Assembly: GCF_022919575.1 (NCBI RefSeq)
Contig: NZ_CP095071.1
Location: 4,102,001-4,166,000, forward strand
Source of the DNA: Gracilibacillus salinarum
GTDB taxonomy: Bacteria; Bacillota; Bacilli; Bacillales; Amphibacillaceae
Length of the DNA stretch: 64,000 bases
Direction: 5' to 3'
Under the pieces are notes generated by a model. The model made no database searches and had not been told where the DNA came from. It saw nothing but the letters and a program-made list of their open reading frames with translations. Position numbers and translations under genes: made by a program. Positions 26,607 through 35,533 of the stretch are shown in pieces (the stretch's first letter is position 1; every line of letters begins with the position of its first letter).

Positions 26607-26978
26607 ATGGAATTATTTGCCGACTTTTTATCGAAAATAGACAACCCTGATTATCGCGAAAGAACGGAAGAATTATTAAAGTGGATACCGGAGAAATTTC
26701 CACATTTAGCACCGGTTGTGAAGTGGAATCAACCGATGTTTACCGATCACGATACTTTTATTATTGGGTTTAGTGTCGCCAAACATCATTTAGCGGTAGC
26801 ACCGGAGCGAGCGGCCATGATCCATTTTGCTAATGATATTGAAGCGTCTCGTTATGACCACACGAAGGAGTTGATCCGAATTAAGTGGAACCAGCCGGTT
26901 GATTATGGATTACTAGAGAAAATGATTGAGTTTAACATAGTAGATAAAGCCGATTGTTCTACCTTTTGGCGTAAGTAA
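26607..26978 (+). CDS. DUF1801 / YdhG-like small protein
   Basis: A 123-residue soluble protein of the DUF1801 (YdhG-like) family. Landmarks are 'LLKWIPEKFPHLAPVVKWNQ', 'PMFTDHDTFIIGFSVAKHHL' and 'DHTKELIRIKWNQPVD'. Some members are annotated as iron chaperones of the frataxin type, but the function is not settled. AAGGAGG precedes the ATG. It sits 33 bp before cutC on the same strand and could share its transcript. Confidence 0.8.
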   Translation: MELFADFLSKIDNPDYRERTEELLKWIPEKFPHLAPVVKWNQPMFTDHDTFIIGFSVAKHHLAVAPERAAMIHFANDIEASRYDHTKELIRIKWNQPVDYGLLEKMIEFNIVDKADCSTFWRK

Positions 26979-27011
26979 ACAGAGAAAACAAAAGAGGAAG
27001 GAGTGTACACA

Positions 27012-27707
27012 ATGTTAGTAGAATTTATCGTGCAAAATGGAGAAGAAGCTGCTCGCGCGCAAGAATTGGGTGCTGATCGGCTTGAGCTTGTCTCGGCGAT
27101 TAGTGAAGGGGGATTAACGCCAAGTCATGGTGCGTTAAAAGAAGTTTTGCAAAGTGTATCGATTCCTGTTCAAGTCATGATTCGCCCGCACAGCGACCAT
27201 TTTCACTACTCAAGCGCGGACAAAGCAATTATGCTGGAAGATATTGATCATGTAGTCAGTCTTGGTGGAAAAGGAATTGTCATTGGTGGATTAACAGAGG
27301 ACGACACGATTGATGAACGTTTATTAGAGGAAGTCGTCACTCGTTTTTCAACGATTGATATCACATTCCATCGTGCCTTTGATGCTGTTCGATCACAGAG
27401 GGAAGCTTATTTGACACTAACAAAATATTATCCACATATAAAAAGAATATTAACTTCTGGGGGGGAAGCCAATTGCTCGGCAGGATTGAGTCAATTGCGC
27501 GAACTGTTGGCACTTTCCAAGCAAGAAAATGGGCCGCAAATCATGCCGGGATCTGGACTTTCTCCAGATAATATTGCAGCCATTCATGATAGTGTTAATG
27601 CGTCGCAGTATCACTTTGGCAGTTCGATCAGAAAGCAGCGGTCCTTTCAACAGTCTTTTAATGAAGCGGCTGTACAAGCATTAACCGATTTCAAAGCGAC
27701 GCATTAA
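27012..27707 (+). CDS. cutC: CutC family protein
   Basis: A 231-residue TIM-barrel protein of the CutC family: 'QELGADRLELVSAISEGGLT', 'VQVMIRPHSDHFHYS', 'GIVIGGLTEDDTIDERLLEE', 'DITFHRAFDAV' and 'RILTSGGEANCSAGLSQLRE'. It was first linked to copper homeostasis in E. coli, though its true activity is uncertain. The ATG at 27012 has AGGAAGGAG eight bases upstream. A GTG at 27003 lies within the ribosome binding site. It ends at a terminator shared with the convergent MFS gene. Confidence 0.9.
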   Translation: MLVEFIVQNGEEAARAQELGADRLELVSAISEGGLTPSHGALKEVLQSVSIPVQVMIRPHSDHFHYSSADKAIMLEDIDHVVSLGGKGIVIGGLTEDDTIDERLLEEVVTRFSTIDITFHRAFDAVRSQREAYLTLTKYYPHIKRILTSGGEANCSAGLSQLRELLALSKQENGPQIMPGSGLSPDNIAAIHDSVNASQYHFGSSIRKQRSFQQSFNEAAVQALTDFKATH

Positions 27708-27758
27708 TTTTTGTTAACACTGTTAAGTTTTTATCCGTTTATACAGTGTTAACAAAAA
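27708..27758. terminator. Bidirectional terminator between cutC and the MFS gene
   Basis: A perfect 16-bp inverted repeat, TTTTTGTTAACACTGT (27708-27723) and ACAGTGTTAACAAAAA (27743-27758). It begins right after the cutC stop and contains the stop of the opposite gene. The T-runs at both ends serve both directions. Confidence 0.8.
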
Positions 27759-28878
27759 GACAACGAAAAATAACAGGCTGATAATGCTGAAAAAACTGAT
27801 CGAATGAAGGGTTTCAATCGCCAGTCCCCCAATGGATGGCCCGATTAAACTTCCAAAGCTAAAACATACACCGCATAAGAGGTTACCTGTTGGCAGTAAA
27901 TTTTTCGGCATTAAATCAGTCATATAAGAGATCCCCAGTGAAAAGGTAGAACCAACAAACATACCTGCAATAAATAGACATACAAGCAGACTGATAAAGG
28001 AGTCTTCCAGCATGGCTGCCAATGAAAAGAACACAAAGCCAATGAAGAGCGCACCAAGTAATACGTTATTTCTGCCGAGCTTATCACTGATCATCCCCAG
28101 AGGAAGCTGAAAAACGATCCCGCCTAGAGCAAACGCCACCAATAAGGTAGAAACGTTATGTACATCTAAGCCAATACGTAATGCATATATGGGAAAACTC
28201 CCATTCAAAGACGTTTCAAGAAAACCGTATGCTAAAGGTGGCAAGAATGCAACCCATGCTATTTTCCATGCTTTTGCAAACCGGTAAAACGATTCTCCCC
28301 AATGATTCATCTCCATGTCCTGTTCAGGAAATTCATTTGTCAGAGTGAGTAAACATAACCATCCCATTAAACTTAGGACGGAAGAAAGGATAAATGGCAG
28401 GTTCTCATTAATGTCTACTAACGGCACCAATAACGGCCCCACTGCGAAACCAATTCCAAAGAATAATCCATACAGTGCAATGTTTCTTCCTCTTTTGTGT
28501 TCCGGTGAGAAATGGGTAATCCAGGTCTGTGCCCCAAAATTCAGTGCATGATCGCCAATACCGATCAAAAGCCTTAAGAAAAACCAGAACCAGAATGTTT
28601 TCCAAAGTGGAAATAACGCAAGGGAAACGAGTACCAATAAACCGCCACAAACGATAATCGGTTTATATCCGTATTTTCGTAAGGGATGTTCCATAAATGG
28701 TGATGCCAGCAAAATACCGATGTATAAAGCGGTAGCATTTAATCCGTTTAAAAAGGAAGAAACACCACTATTTTCAAAAATAACAGCTAAGCAACAGCAT
28801 CCCTTGACTAAAGCCGGAAACAGCTACAATACTTACTAAAATCCAAAAACGGAATCTGTTAATTCTAAGTTGCGACAT
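27723..28878 (-). pseudogene. MFS transporter, frameshifted near the N-terminus
   Basis: Residues read from 28712 downward ('MLASPFMEHPLRKYGYKP' onward, 329 residues) make a normal MFS carrier lacking its first helix and a half. The missing start is present upstream in another frame: the ATG at 28878 gives 'MSQLRINRFRFWILVSI', then 'VAVSGFSQGMLLL', and a stop soon after. The downstream frame can be read back to 'LAVIFENSGVSSFLNG'. The join near 28790-28805 needs one base removed or two added. A loss of five bases between two TTG-containing repeats would explain it. I infer an inactive gene unless the sequence is wrong. Related MFS proteins are multidrug or sugar exporters of the YfmO type. 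Confidence 0.75.
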
Positions 28879-29045
28879 GTAAAACCACCACTTTCCTTGA
28901 TTGACGTTCCTTATGATACAGCATTATGGAGGAGAGGACACATGATTTGATTCAGGAGACTAGATAAAATAAGTTTAATAAAAGTATTCCCAGTGAATAA
29001 CACCAATAGAAGCCTAATGAAACTATAAATTGGAGGATTGTTAGA

Positions 29046-29792
29046 ATGGCGAATTGGAAAGGCAAATCTGTAGTGATTACAGGAGCAAGCAGTGGAATTG
29101 GTGAAGCGACAGCAGAACGCTTTGTCAAAGAAGGTGCGAATGTTGTTCTTGCAGCAAGAAGAGAGGATAAATTGGCTGAAATTCAAGATCGCTTACGACA
29201 GTACTCAGGAGATATTAAGATAAAAACAACAGATGTAACGTCACAGCAAGAAATGGAAGATTTAATTCAATTTGCAATTGATGAATTTAATCAAGTAGAT
29301 GTGCTGTTTAATAATGCCGGACTCATGCCACTTAGCTTTATGAAAAACAAGAAGGTAGATGAATGGGATCAAATGGTAGATGTCAATATAAAAGGTGTTT
29401 TATATGGTATTGCAGCCGTCTTACCACATATGCTCGAGAGAAATGAAGGACACATTCTCACGACCTCCTCTATCGCAGGACATGAGGTCATGCCTTCTGG
29501 AGCGGTCTATTGTGGTACGAAATTCGCCGCTCGAGTAATTATGGAAGGTTTATCAAAAGAAATTGCCAAGAGTAATGTGCGTACTACTACCATATCACCA
29601 GGTGTTGTGGAGACAGAGCTATTGGATACTATTTCCGATGAAGATGTAAAAAGTATGCTGAAGGACGGCTTTTTTGAAGGTATTACATCTCTTGACAGTG
29701 CTGATATTGGCGAGGCAGTCTATTATGCTGTCAACCAACCGCAAAATGTGGATGTCAGTGAAATTATAGTGAAGCCAACCAATCAAGGATAA
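29046..29792 (+). CDS. Short-chain dehydrogenase/reductase
   Basis: A 248-residue classical SDR oxidoreductase. The NAD(P)-binding motif 'VITGASSGIGEATAERF' is at 10-26, with 'AARRED' after beta-2 suggesting NADPH preference, 'LFNNAGLMP' near residue 90, and the catalytic 'SSIAGHEVMPSGAVYCGTKF' with Tyr and Lys spaced YxxxK. The end 'IIVKPTNQG' is characteristic of a broad SDR group (YdfG/YwfD-like) in Bacillales. ATTGGAGG precedes the ATG. It is a single gene, divergent from the broken MFS gene. The substrate is unknown. Confidence 0.9.
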   Translation: MANWKGKSVVITGASSGIGEATAERFVKEGANVVLAARREDKLAEIQDRLRQYSGDIKIKTTDVTSQQEMEDLIQFAIDEFNQVDVLFNNAGLMPLSFMKNKKVDEWDQMVDVNIKGVLYGIAAVLPHMLERNEGHILTTSSIAGHEVMPSGAVYCGTKFAARVIMEGLSKEIAKSNVRTTTISPGVVETELLDTISDEDVKSMLKDGFFEGITSLDSADIGEAVYYAVNQPQNVDVSEIIVKPTNQG

Positions 29793-29809
29793 ATAAATAG
29801 AAACTAAGC

Positions 29810-29842
29810 AGAGCGGGCATAATTAGTTGTCCGCTCTTTTGT
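29810..29842 (+). terminator. Terminator of the SDR gene
   Basis: A 10-bp stem, AGAGCGGGCA (29810-29819) with TGTCCGCTCT (29828-29837), one G-T pair, then TTTTGT. Confidence 0.82.
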
Positions 29843-29863
29843 GTAAAAAAACAATGGTAATAC

Positions 29864-29892
29864 TTGCTAATATTGTGGTGGTATTGTATAGT
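29864..29892 (+). promoter_or_regulatory. Sigma-A promoter of the small protein gene at 29984
   Basis: TTGCTA (29864-29869), a 17-bp spacer, and TATAGT (29887-29892). Transcription would start near 29899, leaving a leader of about 85 nt that contains a hairpin. Confidence 0.55.
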
Positions 29893-29929
29893 TGAGTGGT
29901 CTTTTATACCTATTATTTGGAGCCTGCTG

Positions 29930-29959
29930 ATTTTACAAACATTATAATCAGGCTCTTTT
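29930..29959 (+). promoter_or_regulatory. Terminator-like hairpin in the leader of the small protein gene
   Basis: GAGCCTG (29930-29936) pairs with CAGGCTC (29949-29955), extendable through ATT/AAT after a three-base bulge, followed by TTTTC. It lies between the candidate promoter and the start codon at 29984, so it could attenuate transcription. It is too small to name as a known riboswitch. Confidence 0.4.
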
Positions 29960-29983
29960 CACTATCAGAAAGGATAGATTCCA

Positions 29984-30352
29984 ATGGCAAAGATCGAAAA
30001 AATGACTGAAAATGGTGGGTATGTCATTGATGTTCAACCGGTAAAGAAAAAAGTATACATGAATGTTGCTGGTACATTTACTCCCGAAAAGGCAGAGCAA
30101 TTCCAATACGATTACCAACAAAAAATTGGCTCTATTTCAACGATTGAATACTTGTTGGAAATAGAATGCATAGATTTAGACATTGTGAATGACAATATGC
30201 TTCCGAGACTAACGCATTCATTTAAAATGTACAAAGCATCCGAATTTAAAAAAATAGAATTTCTAATCAGTGATAACTTCGAAATCAGACAGCAATTAGA
30301 ACGTGTGGCAGAAAAAGCTGATTTAGCAAACTATGAAATTATTGAAGTGTAA
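29984..30352 (+). CDS. Small protein of unknown function
   Basis: A 122-residue soluble protein that I do not recognise by name. It starts 'MAKIEKMTENGGYVIDVQPV' and shows an alternating strand-helix pattern: 'KKVYMNVAGTFTPEKAEQF', 'TIEYLLEIECIDLDIVNDN', 'FKKIEFLISDNFEIRQQLER'. This pattern recalls STAS/SpoIIAA-like folds, which is only an impression. It has no signal peptide or membrane segment. GAAAGGATAGATTCC is a fair ribosome binding site. It has its own promoter, a leader hairpin and a strong terminator, so it is a real single gene. Confidence 0.75.
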   Translation: MAKIEKMTENGGYVIDVQPVKKKVYMNVAGTFTPEKAEQFQYDYQQKIGSISTIEYLLEIECIDLDIVNDNMLPRLTHSFKMYKASEFKKIEFLISDNFEIRQQLERVAEKADLANYEIIEV

Positions 30353-30430
30353 GGCAACTTGATCTAAATAAATTCCTTTGGGGCTGGAAGACACAGTATT
30401 AATAAAATCCGATATGTTGTCAGTATGAAA

Positions 30431-30482
30431 AATAGTAGAACCGCATGAAACCTTTTAGTTCATGCGGTTCTACTATTTTTTG
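30431..30482 (+). terminator. Terminator of the small protein gene
   Basis: A 19-bp perfect stem (AATAGTAGAACCGCATGAA, 30431-30449, with its inverse at 30459-30477), nine-base loop, then TTTTTG. The A/T symmetry would also let it work on the other strand. Confidence 0.92.
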
Positions 30483-30512
30483 TATTAGGGGACACATGGA
30501 AATATAGGGGAG

Positions 30513-30910
30513 GTAACTTCTAACGATAGTGGGAAAGGGACCAAAAGTGGAGAGCAGTCGTCCTAGATTTGTATCGTATAGCGAGAAAGGAACCAAAAGT
30601 GGGAAGGAGTCGTCCTAGATTTGTGTCGTTTAGCAGGAAAGGAACCAAAAGTGGAGAGCAGTCGTCCTAGATTTGTATCGTTTAGCAGGAAAGGAACCAA
30701 AAGTGGGAAGGAGTCGTCCTAGATTTGTATCGTTTAGCAGGAAAAGAACCAAAAGTGGAGAGCAGTCGTCCTAGATTTGTATCGTTTAGCAGGAAAGGAA
30801 CCAAAAGTGGGAAGCAGTCGCCCTAGATTTGTATCGTTTAGCGAGAAAGGCAACCAAAGATTTGTAGCGATAATGGAATTGAACCAAAAGCCCAAAGAAG
30901 TAAGCAAAGA
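30513..30910 (+). repeat. 52-bp tandem repeat, array 3, with alternating unit types
   Basis: AGATTTGTATCG (one unit has GTGTCG) begins at 30565, 30617, 30669, 30721, 30773 and 30825, exactly 52 bp apart. A degenerate unit precedes, and shortened or decayed ones follow at 30858 and about 30908. The variable part alternates strictly between GTGGAGAGCAGTCGTCCT and GTGGGAAGGAGTCGTCCT, in the order A, B, A, B, A, B-like, which makes a 104-bp higher-order repeat. The open frame at 30777-31004 is assembled from decayed repeat and is not a convincing gene. Confidence 0.93.
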
Positions 30911-31075
30911 TTTATCACAGCAGCTAATGAAAGCAACAAAATTTCAGGTGCAGGATGGAGTTTTTGTATGGAAAGTTAATTGCCTCATTGCCTCTCTTCC
31001 TTAAAGTGTTAACCGCCTGCCCAGTTCCTGCATAGTATATAGTTCCTTATAAAATTACCTGAAGGAGATATGAAG

Positions 31076-32275
31076 ATGGCGGATAAAAATGATTCGCAAA
31101 ACATCCTTGTACAGACGTCTAAATATGGAGCAAATAATTACCATCCACTTCCAGTTGTTATTGCCGAAGCAAAGGGTGTCTGGGTGAAGGATTTGGAGGG
31201 CAACGATTATTTGGATATGTTAAGTGGTTATTCTGCTGTTAATCAGGGGCATCGACATCTTAAGATTATAAAAGCATTAAAGGAACAAGCGGATAGGGTG
31301 ACTCTGACGTCACGTGCGTTTCACCATGATCAGCTTGGTTATTTTTTTCAGAAAGTGGCAGAGATAACTGGAAAAGAAAAGGTACTGCCGATGAATACCG
31401 GTGCTGAAGCGGTGGAAACAGCAGTTAAAACCGCTAGACGTTGGGCTTATGAAACAAAAGGAATTCAAGCAGATCAAGCAGAAATCATAGCATGTGAAGG
31501 GAACTTCCATGGCAGGACGATGACGGCTGTATCGTTATCATCGGAATCAGAGAATCGGCGAGATTTCGGTCCAATGTTACCGGGCCTGAGGCTGATTCCA
31601 TTTGGAGATATCGAGGCGTTACGAGCGGCGATAACTCCTAATACTGCTGCTTTTTTGATGGAACCGATCCAAGGTGAAGCAGGAATTATTATTCCGCCAG
31701 CTGGTTATTTAAAAGAAGTGCAGGACATATGTCGAAGCGCCGGTATTTTGTGGATTGCCGATGAAGTGCAGACAGGTCTTGGGCGTACCGGAAAAGTATT
31801 CGCCTGTGATTGGGAGGAAGTAAGGCCCGATATGTATCTGCTTGGAAAGGCACTTGGAGGTGGCGTTATGCCGATCTCTTGTATAGCAGCAGATCAACAC
31901 ATTATGCGGGTGTTTAATCCGGGTTCACATGGCTCCACGTTTGGTGGCAATCCTTTAGCTTGTGCGGTGGCGATTGCTTCCCTGCAAGTAATTGAGGAGG
32001 AGCAACTAGCAGCACAGTCATTAGAGCAAGGGGAGTATCTTTTGCAACAATTAAAGCAAATTGAGCATCCTGCGATTAAAGAAGTTCGTGGTAAAGGGTT
32101 ATTTATTGGAGTGGAATTGTACACAAGCGCACGCCCATACTGTGAACAGTTGAAGGAGCAAGGTGTGCTGTGTAAAGAAACACATGAAAATGTTATTCGG
32201 TTTGCTCCGCCATTAGTGATTACAGAAAAGGAATTAGAATGGGCAATCGATCGGATAAAACGAGTATTCGCTTAA
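31076..32275 (+). CDS. rocD: Ornithine aminotransferase
   Basis: A 399-residue class III aminotransferase that converts ornithine and 2-oxoglutarate to glutamate-semialdehyde and glutamate. Landmarks are '[20 protein letters not shown]', '[20 protein letters not shown]', '[20 protein letters not shown]', '[13 protein letters not shown]', the PLP lysine in '[15 protein letters not shown]', and '[20 protein letters not shown]'. The ATG at 31076 has GAAGGAG eight bases upstream; 31070 is too close. It precedes rocB, so the pair forms part of the Roc arginine/ornithine pathway. No rocR or rocF is in the window. Confidence 0.92.
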   Translation: MADKNDSQNILVQTSKYGANNYHPLPVVIAEAKGVWVKDLEGNDYLDMLSGYSAVNQGHRHLKIIKALKEQADRVTLTSRAFHHDQLGYFFQKVAEITGKEKVLPMNTGAEAVETAVKTARRWAYETKGIQADQAEIIACEGNFHGRTMTAVSLSSESENRRDFGPMLPGLRLIPFGDIEALRAAITPNTAAFLMEPIQGEAGIIIPPAGYLKEVQDICRSAGILWIADEVQTGLGRTGKVFACDWEEVRPDMYLLGKALGGGVMPISCIAADQHIMRVFNPGSHGSTFGGNPLACAVAIASLQVIEEEQLAAQSLEQGEYLLQQLKQIEHPAIKEVRGKGLFIGVELYTSARPYCEQLKEQGVLCKETHENVIRFAPPLVITEKELEWAIDRIKRVFA

Positions 32276-32358
32276 AAACAACGTCAGATAAAACGTCAAG
32301 CTCCTTTTCTTTCCTAGAGGCAAGCAGTACAATGTACAAAATAGAAAAATGGGGTGAC

Positions 32359-34026
32359 ATGATGGAGGTTGTAAAAGATACCATACAATCGATTCCCGAT
32401 TTGATAATAAGATTAGTGAACGTCCCAAGTATTACGAATACGGATGGGGAAAATCAGATGGGTAATGAAATTTTTTCTATCTTAGCAGAGATGACATACT
32501 TCAAAGCTAATCCCGGTCATCTATATAGAGTTCCACTTGAAAATGATCCATTATCCCGCTTTTCTGTTGCTGGGTTGTTGAAAGGGAATGGCGATTCAAA
32601 CAAAACAATTATTTTACTTAGCCACTATGATGTCGTTGGTGTAGAAGATTACGGGAATTTAAAAGATTATGCGTTTGATCCTGTTACATTAAAGAAAATA
32701 TTGCGTGATCAGTATATCGATACATTAACTGAAGAAGTAAAAAAAGACTTACTTAGTGAGCATTGGCTGTTTGGACGCGGAATTATGGATATGAAAGCAG
32801 GGCTTGCCATTCAATTAGCAGTGCTTCACGAGTTGTCTCAACAAAAGGATTTTGATGGAAATATTTTGTTGCTTGCAACACCAGATGAAGAAACCAACTC
32901 AAAAGGTATGTTGGCATCTGTCCCCTTTTTAAACCGGGTAAAGCGAGAGCATCAACTAACGTATGAACTATGTATTTGCTCAGAACCGAACTTCGCCGCT
33001 TATCCTGGAGACAGGTCCAAATATGTGTATAAAGGTTCGGTTGGAAAAGTGCTGCCGATTGTGATGAGTGTTGGAAAAGAAACACATGTAGGCGAGCCTC
33101 TGGAGGGCATGAATGCGGGATGGATGCTAACGGAAGTGGTACAACAAATGGAATGGTCGGAGCTTTTCACTGAAACAATTAAAGGGGAAAGTAACCCGCC
33201 ACCTACTTGCTTGCAAATGAGAGATTTGAAGAAAAGATATGACGTGCAAACCATTGGAATGGCCTATGCCATCTACAACATTTTGACACTTGAACAAACA
33301 CCTTTAACAGTTTTAAACAAGCTTAAGGCAGTCGTCGAATCTGCTGCTGAGCAATTGCATGAGAATGCCTTACTGCAGTACAACAAATTTAAACAAGGAG
33401 AAAGACGCCACTTCTATAATGTGAAACAACCGGTAGTCTATGAATTTCAAGAATTATACCAACTGGGCGTGCAGCAATTTGGGATTCATTTTGAAGAAAC
33501 GATTCAAGAAACCATTCACGTCAGTCAGGATAAAGGATATGACGACAGAGAAATAACGATTGCAGTAGCGGAAGTAGTCTGTGAGTTTTTCGTTGATCGG
33601 GCACCATTTTTTGTTATGATGCTCGCACCACCTTATTATCCCCACGTGGGTCTGGATAGGACGAAAGCAGTTGACCAAAAAATAGCCAAAATTGTAGATA
33701 AGTTGATAGAACAGCATAATCGTGAGCGGGAAGAAACGATACTGTCCAAGCAATTTTTCACAGGGCTATCTGATGTCAGCTACTGCAGAATTGCAAATAT
33801 TGGGCAAGTCTTACCAACACTTGAGGCAAACATGCCATTATGGGGCAAGACTTATTCGATACCTGTCGAGCAGATTGCTGCGCTTGATGTACCGACCATT
33901 AACGTAGGGCCATACGGCAAGGATGCACATAAACGAACGGAACGCTTGGATGTGCAATACTCAGCAAACGTAGCCCCATACGTGTTAAAACAAGCGATTC
34001 AGATGACATTGTCTCTAAACCAGTAA
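32359..34026 (+). CDS. rocB: RocB-like M20 family peptidase, arginine utilisation
   Basis: A 555-residue protein of the RocB type (M20 peptidase family; RocB of B. subtilis is about 566 residues). Metal-ligand blocks are 'IILLSHYDVVGVEDYG', 'WLFGRGIMDMKAGLAIQLAV' and 'LLLATPDEETNSKGMLASVP'. In the family these bind two zinc ions. RocB is needed for arginine catabolism in Bacillus, but its exact reaction is not established. The start is placed at ATG 32359, behind GGGGTG. An open extension back to 32239 overlaps rocD and lacks family sequence. The gap from rocD is about 80 bp without a terminator, so they are probably one operon. Confidence 0.85.
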   Translation: MMEVVKDTIQSIPDLIIRLVNVPSITNTDGENQMGNEIFSILAEMTYFKANPGHLYRVPLENDPLSRFSVAGLLKGNGDSNKTIILLSHYDVVGVEDYGNLKDYAFDPVTLKKILRDQYIDTLTEEVKKDLLSEHWLFGRGIMDMKAGLAIQLAVLHELSQQKDFDGNILLLATPDEETNSKGMLASVPFLNRVKREHQLTYELCICSEPNFAAYPGDRSKYVYKGSVGKVLPIVMSVGKETHVGEPLEGMNAGWMLTEVVQQMEWSELFTETIKGESNPPPTCLQMRDLKKRYDVQTIGMAYAIYNILTLEQTPLTVLNKLKAVVESAAEQLHENALLQYNKFKQGERRHFYNVKQPVVYEFQELYQLGVQQFGIHFEETIQETIHVSQDKGYDDREITIAVAEVVCEFFVDRAPFFVMMLAPPYYPHVGLDRTKAVDQKIAKIVDKLIEQHNREREETILSKQFFTGLSDVSYCRIANIGQVLPTLEANMPLWGKTYSIPVEQIAALDVPTINVGPYGKDAHKRTERLDVQYSANVAPYVLKQAIQMTLSLNQ

Positions 34027-34030
34027 GAAC

Positions 34031-34100
34031 CCCCGCACGGTTTAAATTGGGATTGTGTCAACCAGTCGAGAAGTCATTTTGACATGTTTTTAGTGCGGGG
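34031..34100 (+). repeat. Nested palindromic element after rocB
   Basis: CCCCGCAC (34031-34038) pairs with GTGCGGGG (34093-34100), enclosing TGTCAA (34056-34061) with TTGACA (34079-34084). It runs directly into GGATACCGCTCCGGCCA, a fragment shared with the dispersed repeats at 22536 and 48755. It may end rocB transcription, but it has no T-run. Confidence 0.5.
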
Positions 34101-34176
34101 ATACCGCTCCGGCCATTAGTAACTACAATTCATGTTCATTATGATCACTGCAGTGACTGTACTACTTGCCCGATAA

Positions 34177-34204
34177 AAAAGCCAGGTGACATCACCTGGC
34201 TTTT
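34177..34204. terminator. Terminator of brnQ (also symmetrical for the other strand)
   Basis: AAAAGCCAGGTGA (34177-34189), a two-base loop, and TCACCTGGCTTTT (34192-34204). On the minus strand it is followed by six T, six bases past the brnQ stop. Confidence 0.85.
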
Positions 34205-34210
34205 ACCATA

Positions 34211-35533
34211 TTAAGCTGTTGAATCTTTCCTGAAACGACTCCAAACAAAGCCAATCAGTCCCCCTGCGATGGCAGGTATTATCCATCCTAAACCAACAGT
34301 GTAAAGTGGAAGGACAGACGTGAATAACTTGTCTACTGATTCTATATGGATTCCTGCTGCTTTCAATCCGTCTACTAACGCAATGACAAAGGTAAACAAA
34401 ATACTGATTTGATAAACCTCTTTTCTTCCTTTGTACAGCGGGTGTAATAAAGTTAATACCAATAAACACATTGCTAAAGGATACAACATCGATAACACAG
34501 GCACTGAAAATTCAATAATCGTTGTTAAGCCGAAGTTCGAGATGACAGCACTGACGACGGTAAAAATAACAGCCCATAATTTATACGACAATTTTGGGAT
34601 GATTTTATGGAAATAAGATGCACAGGATGTGATCAACCCGATACTTGTTGTTAAACAAGCTCCTATTACAATAAACCCGAGAATGATTTTACCAAATGAC
34701 CCAAAATAAAACTCCGATGAAGCGGCTAAAATGGTACCACCATTATCCACGTAGCCAATTTCATTGACACTTATTGCACCTACATAGGCAAGTGATGAAT
34801 AGACGATAGCTAGCAATACTGCTGCTATTAGTGCTGCTTTCATTGTAGACATCATCATCTGTTTTTTTGAATGATAACCAAGATCTTTGACGGCGTTAAT
34901 AATAATAATTCCGAACACAAACGCTGCCAGCATATCCATGGTTAAATAACCTTCCTGAAATCCTTTAAAGAAACTGTTGACTGTATAGGCTTCCGTAGGT
35001 TCCTGGATTCCTCCGATAGGATTAATGAATGCTGCAATGATTAATAACGCAATTACAATTAATAGTAAAGGGGTCAGCACTTTTCCGATAATATCGACAA
35101 TTTTACTTGACTGTAAGGCCAAAAATAACGATAAACCAAAGAAAACAACTGTAAAAATCAATAACACTATGTCATTGGATTGATTTGCAAAAAAAGGTGA
35201 TACCCCTATTTCATATGCCACTGTATTCGTTCTAGGTAAAGCAAATAACGGTCCAATTGTTAAATAAAGAGCGACCGTAAAAATAATGCCATAGAGAGGA
35301 TGCACTTGACTTGCTAACGTTTGGAGATCGTTTTTTCCTGAAATCGCTAGAGCCAGTACTCCTAATACTGGTAAACCAACTCCTGTAATGATAAATCCTA
35401 AGTTCGCTGTGAAAAGATGGTCACCAGCGGCTTGTCCTATTTGTGCTGGAAAAATCAGATTTCCCGCACCAAAAAACAGCGCAAATAACATAAAGCCTAC
35501 TGTTATGATCCCCATTGAATTTCGTGATGACAT
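34211..35533 (-). CDS. brnQ: Branched-chain amino-acid transport system II carrier protein
   Basis: A 440-residue, 12-segment Na+-coupled importer of the BrnQ/LIVCS family for leucine, isoleucine and valine. Landmarks are 'GFMLFALFFGAGNLIFPAQI' near residue 14, 'GPLFALPRTNTVAYEIGV' near 92, 'QEGYLTMDMLAAFVFGIIII' near 193 and 'SCASYFHKIIPKLSYK'. TACGGAGGTTTAGT precedes the ATG. It is a single gene with its own terminator. Together with azlCD the window codes for both import and export of branched-chain amino acids. Confidence 0.93.
   Translation of the reverse strand: MSSRNSMGIITVGFMLFALFFGAGNLIFPAQIGQAAGDHLFTANLGFIITGVGLPVLGVLALAISGKNDLQTLASQVHPLYGIIFTVALYLTIGPLFALPRTNTVAYEIGVSPFFANQSNDIVLLIFTVVFFGLSLFLALQSSKIVDIIGKVLTPLLLIVIALLIIAAFINPIGGIQEPTEAYTVNSFFKGFQEGYLTMDMLAAFVFGIIIINAVKDLGYHSKKQMMMSTMKAALIAAVLLAIVYSSLAYVGAISVNEIGYVDNGGTILAASSEFYFGSFGKIILGFIVIGACLTTSIGLITSCASYFHKIIPKLSYKLWAVIFTVVSAVISNFGLTTIIEFSVPVLSMLYPLAMCLLVLTLLHPLYKGRKEVYQISILFTFVIALVDGLKAAGIHIESVDKLFTSVLPLYTVGLGWIIPAIAGGLIGFVWSRFRKDSTA

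Noticed and set aside
30777..31004. 75-codon open frame inside and after array 3
   Set aside because: It is made of repeat units and decayed repeat, lacks a ribosome binding site, and the 52-bp period breaks any frame.
31021..31055. Possible SigL (-24/-12) promoter of rocD
   Set aside because: CTGCCC...TGCAT resembles the motif, but the essential GG at -24 is GC and the distance to GC at -12 is 11 rather than 12.
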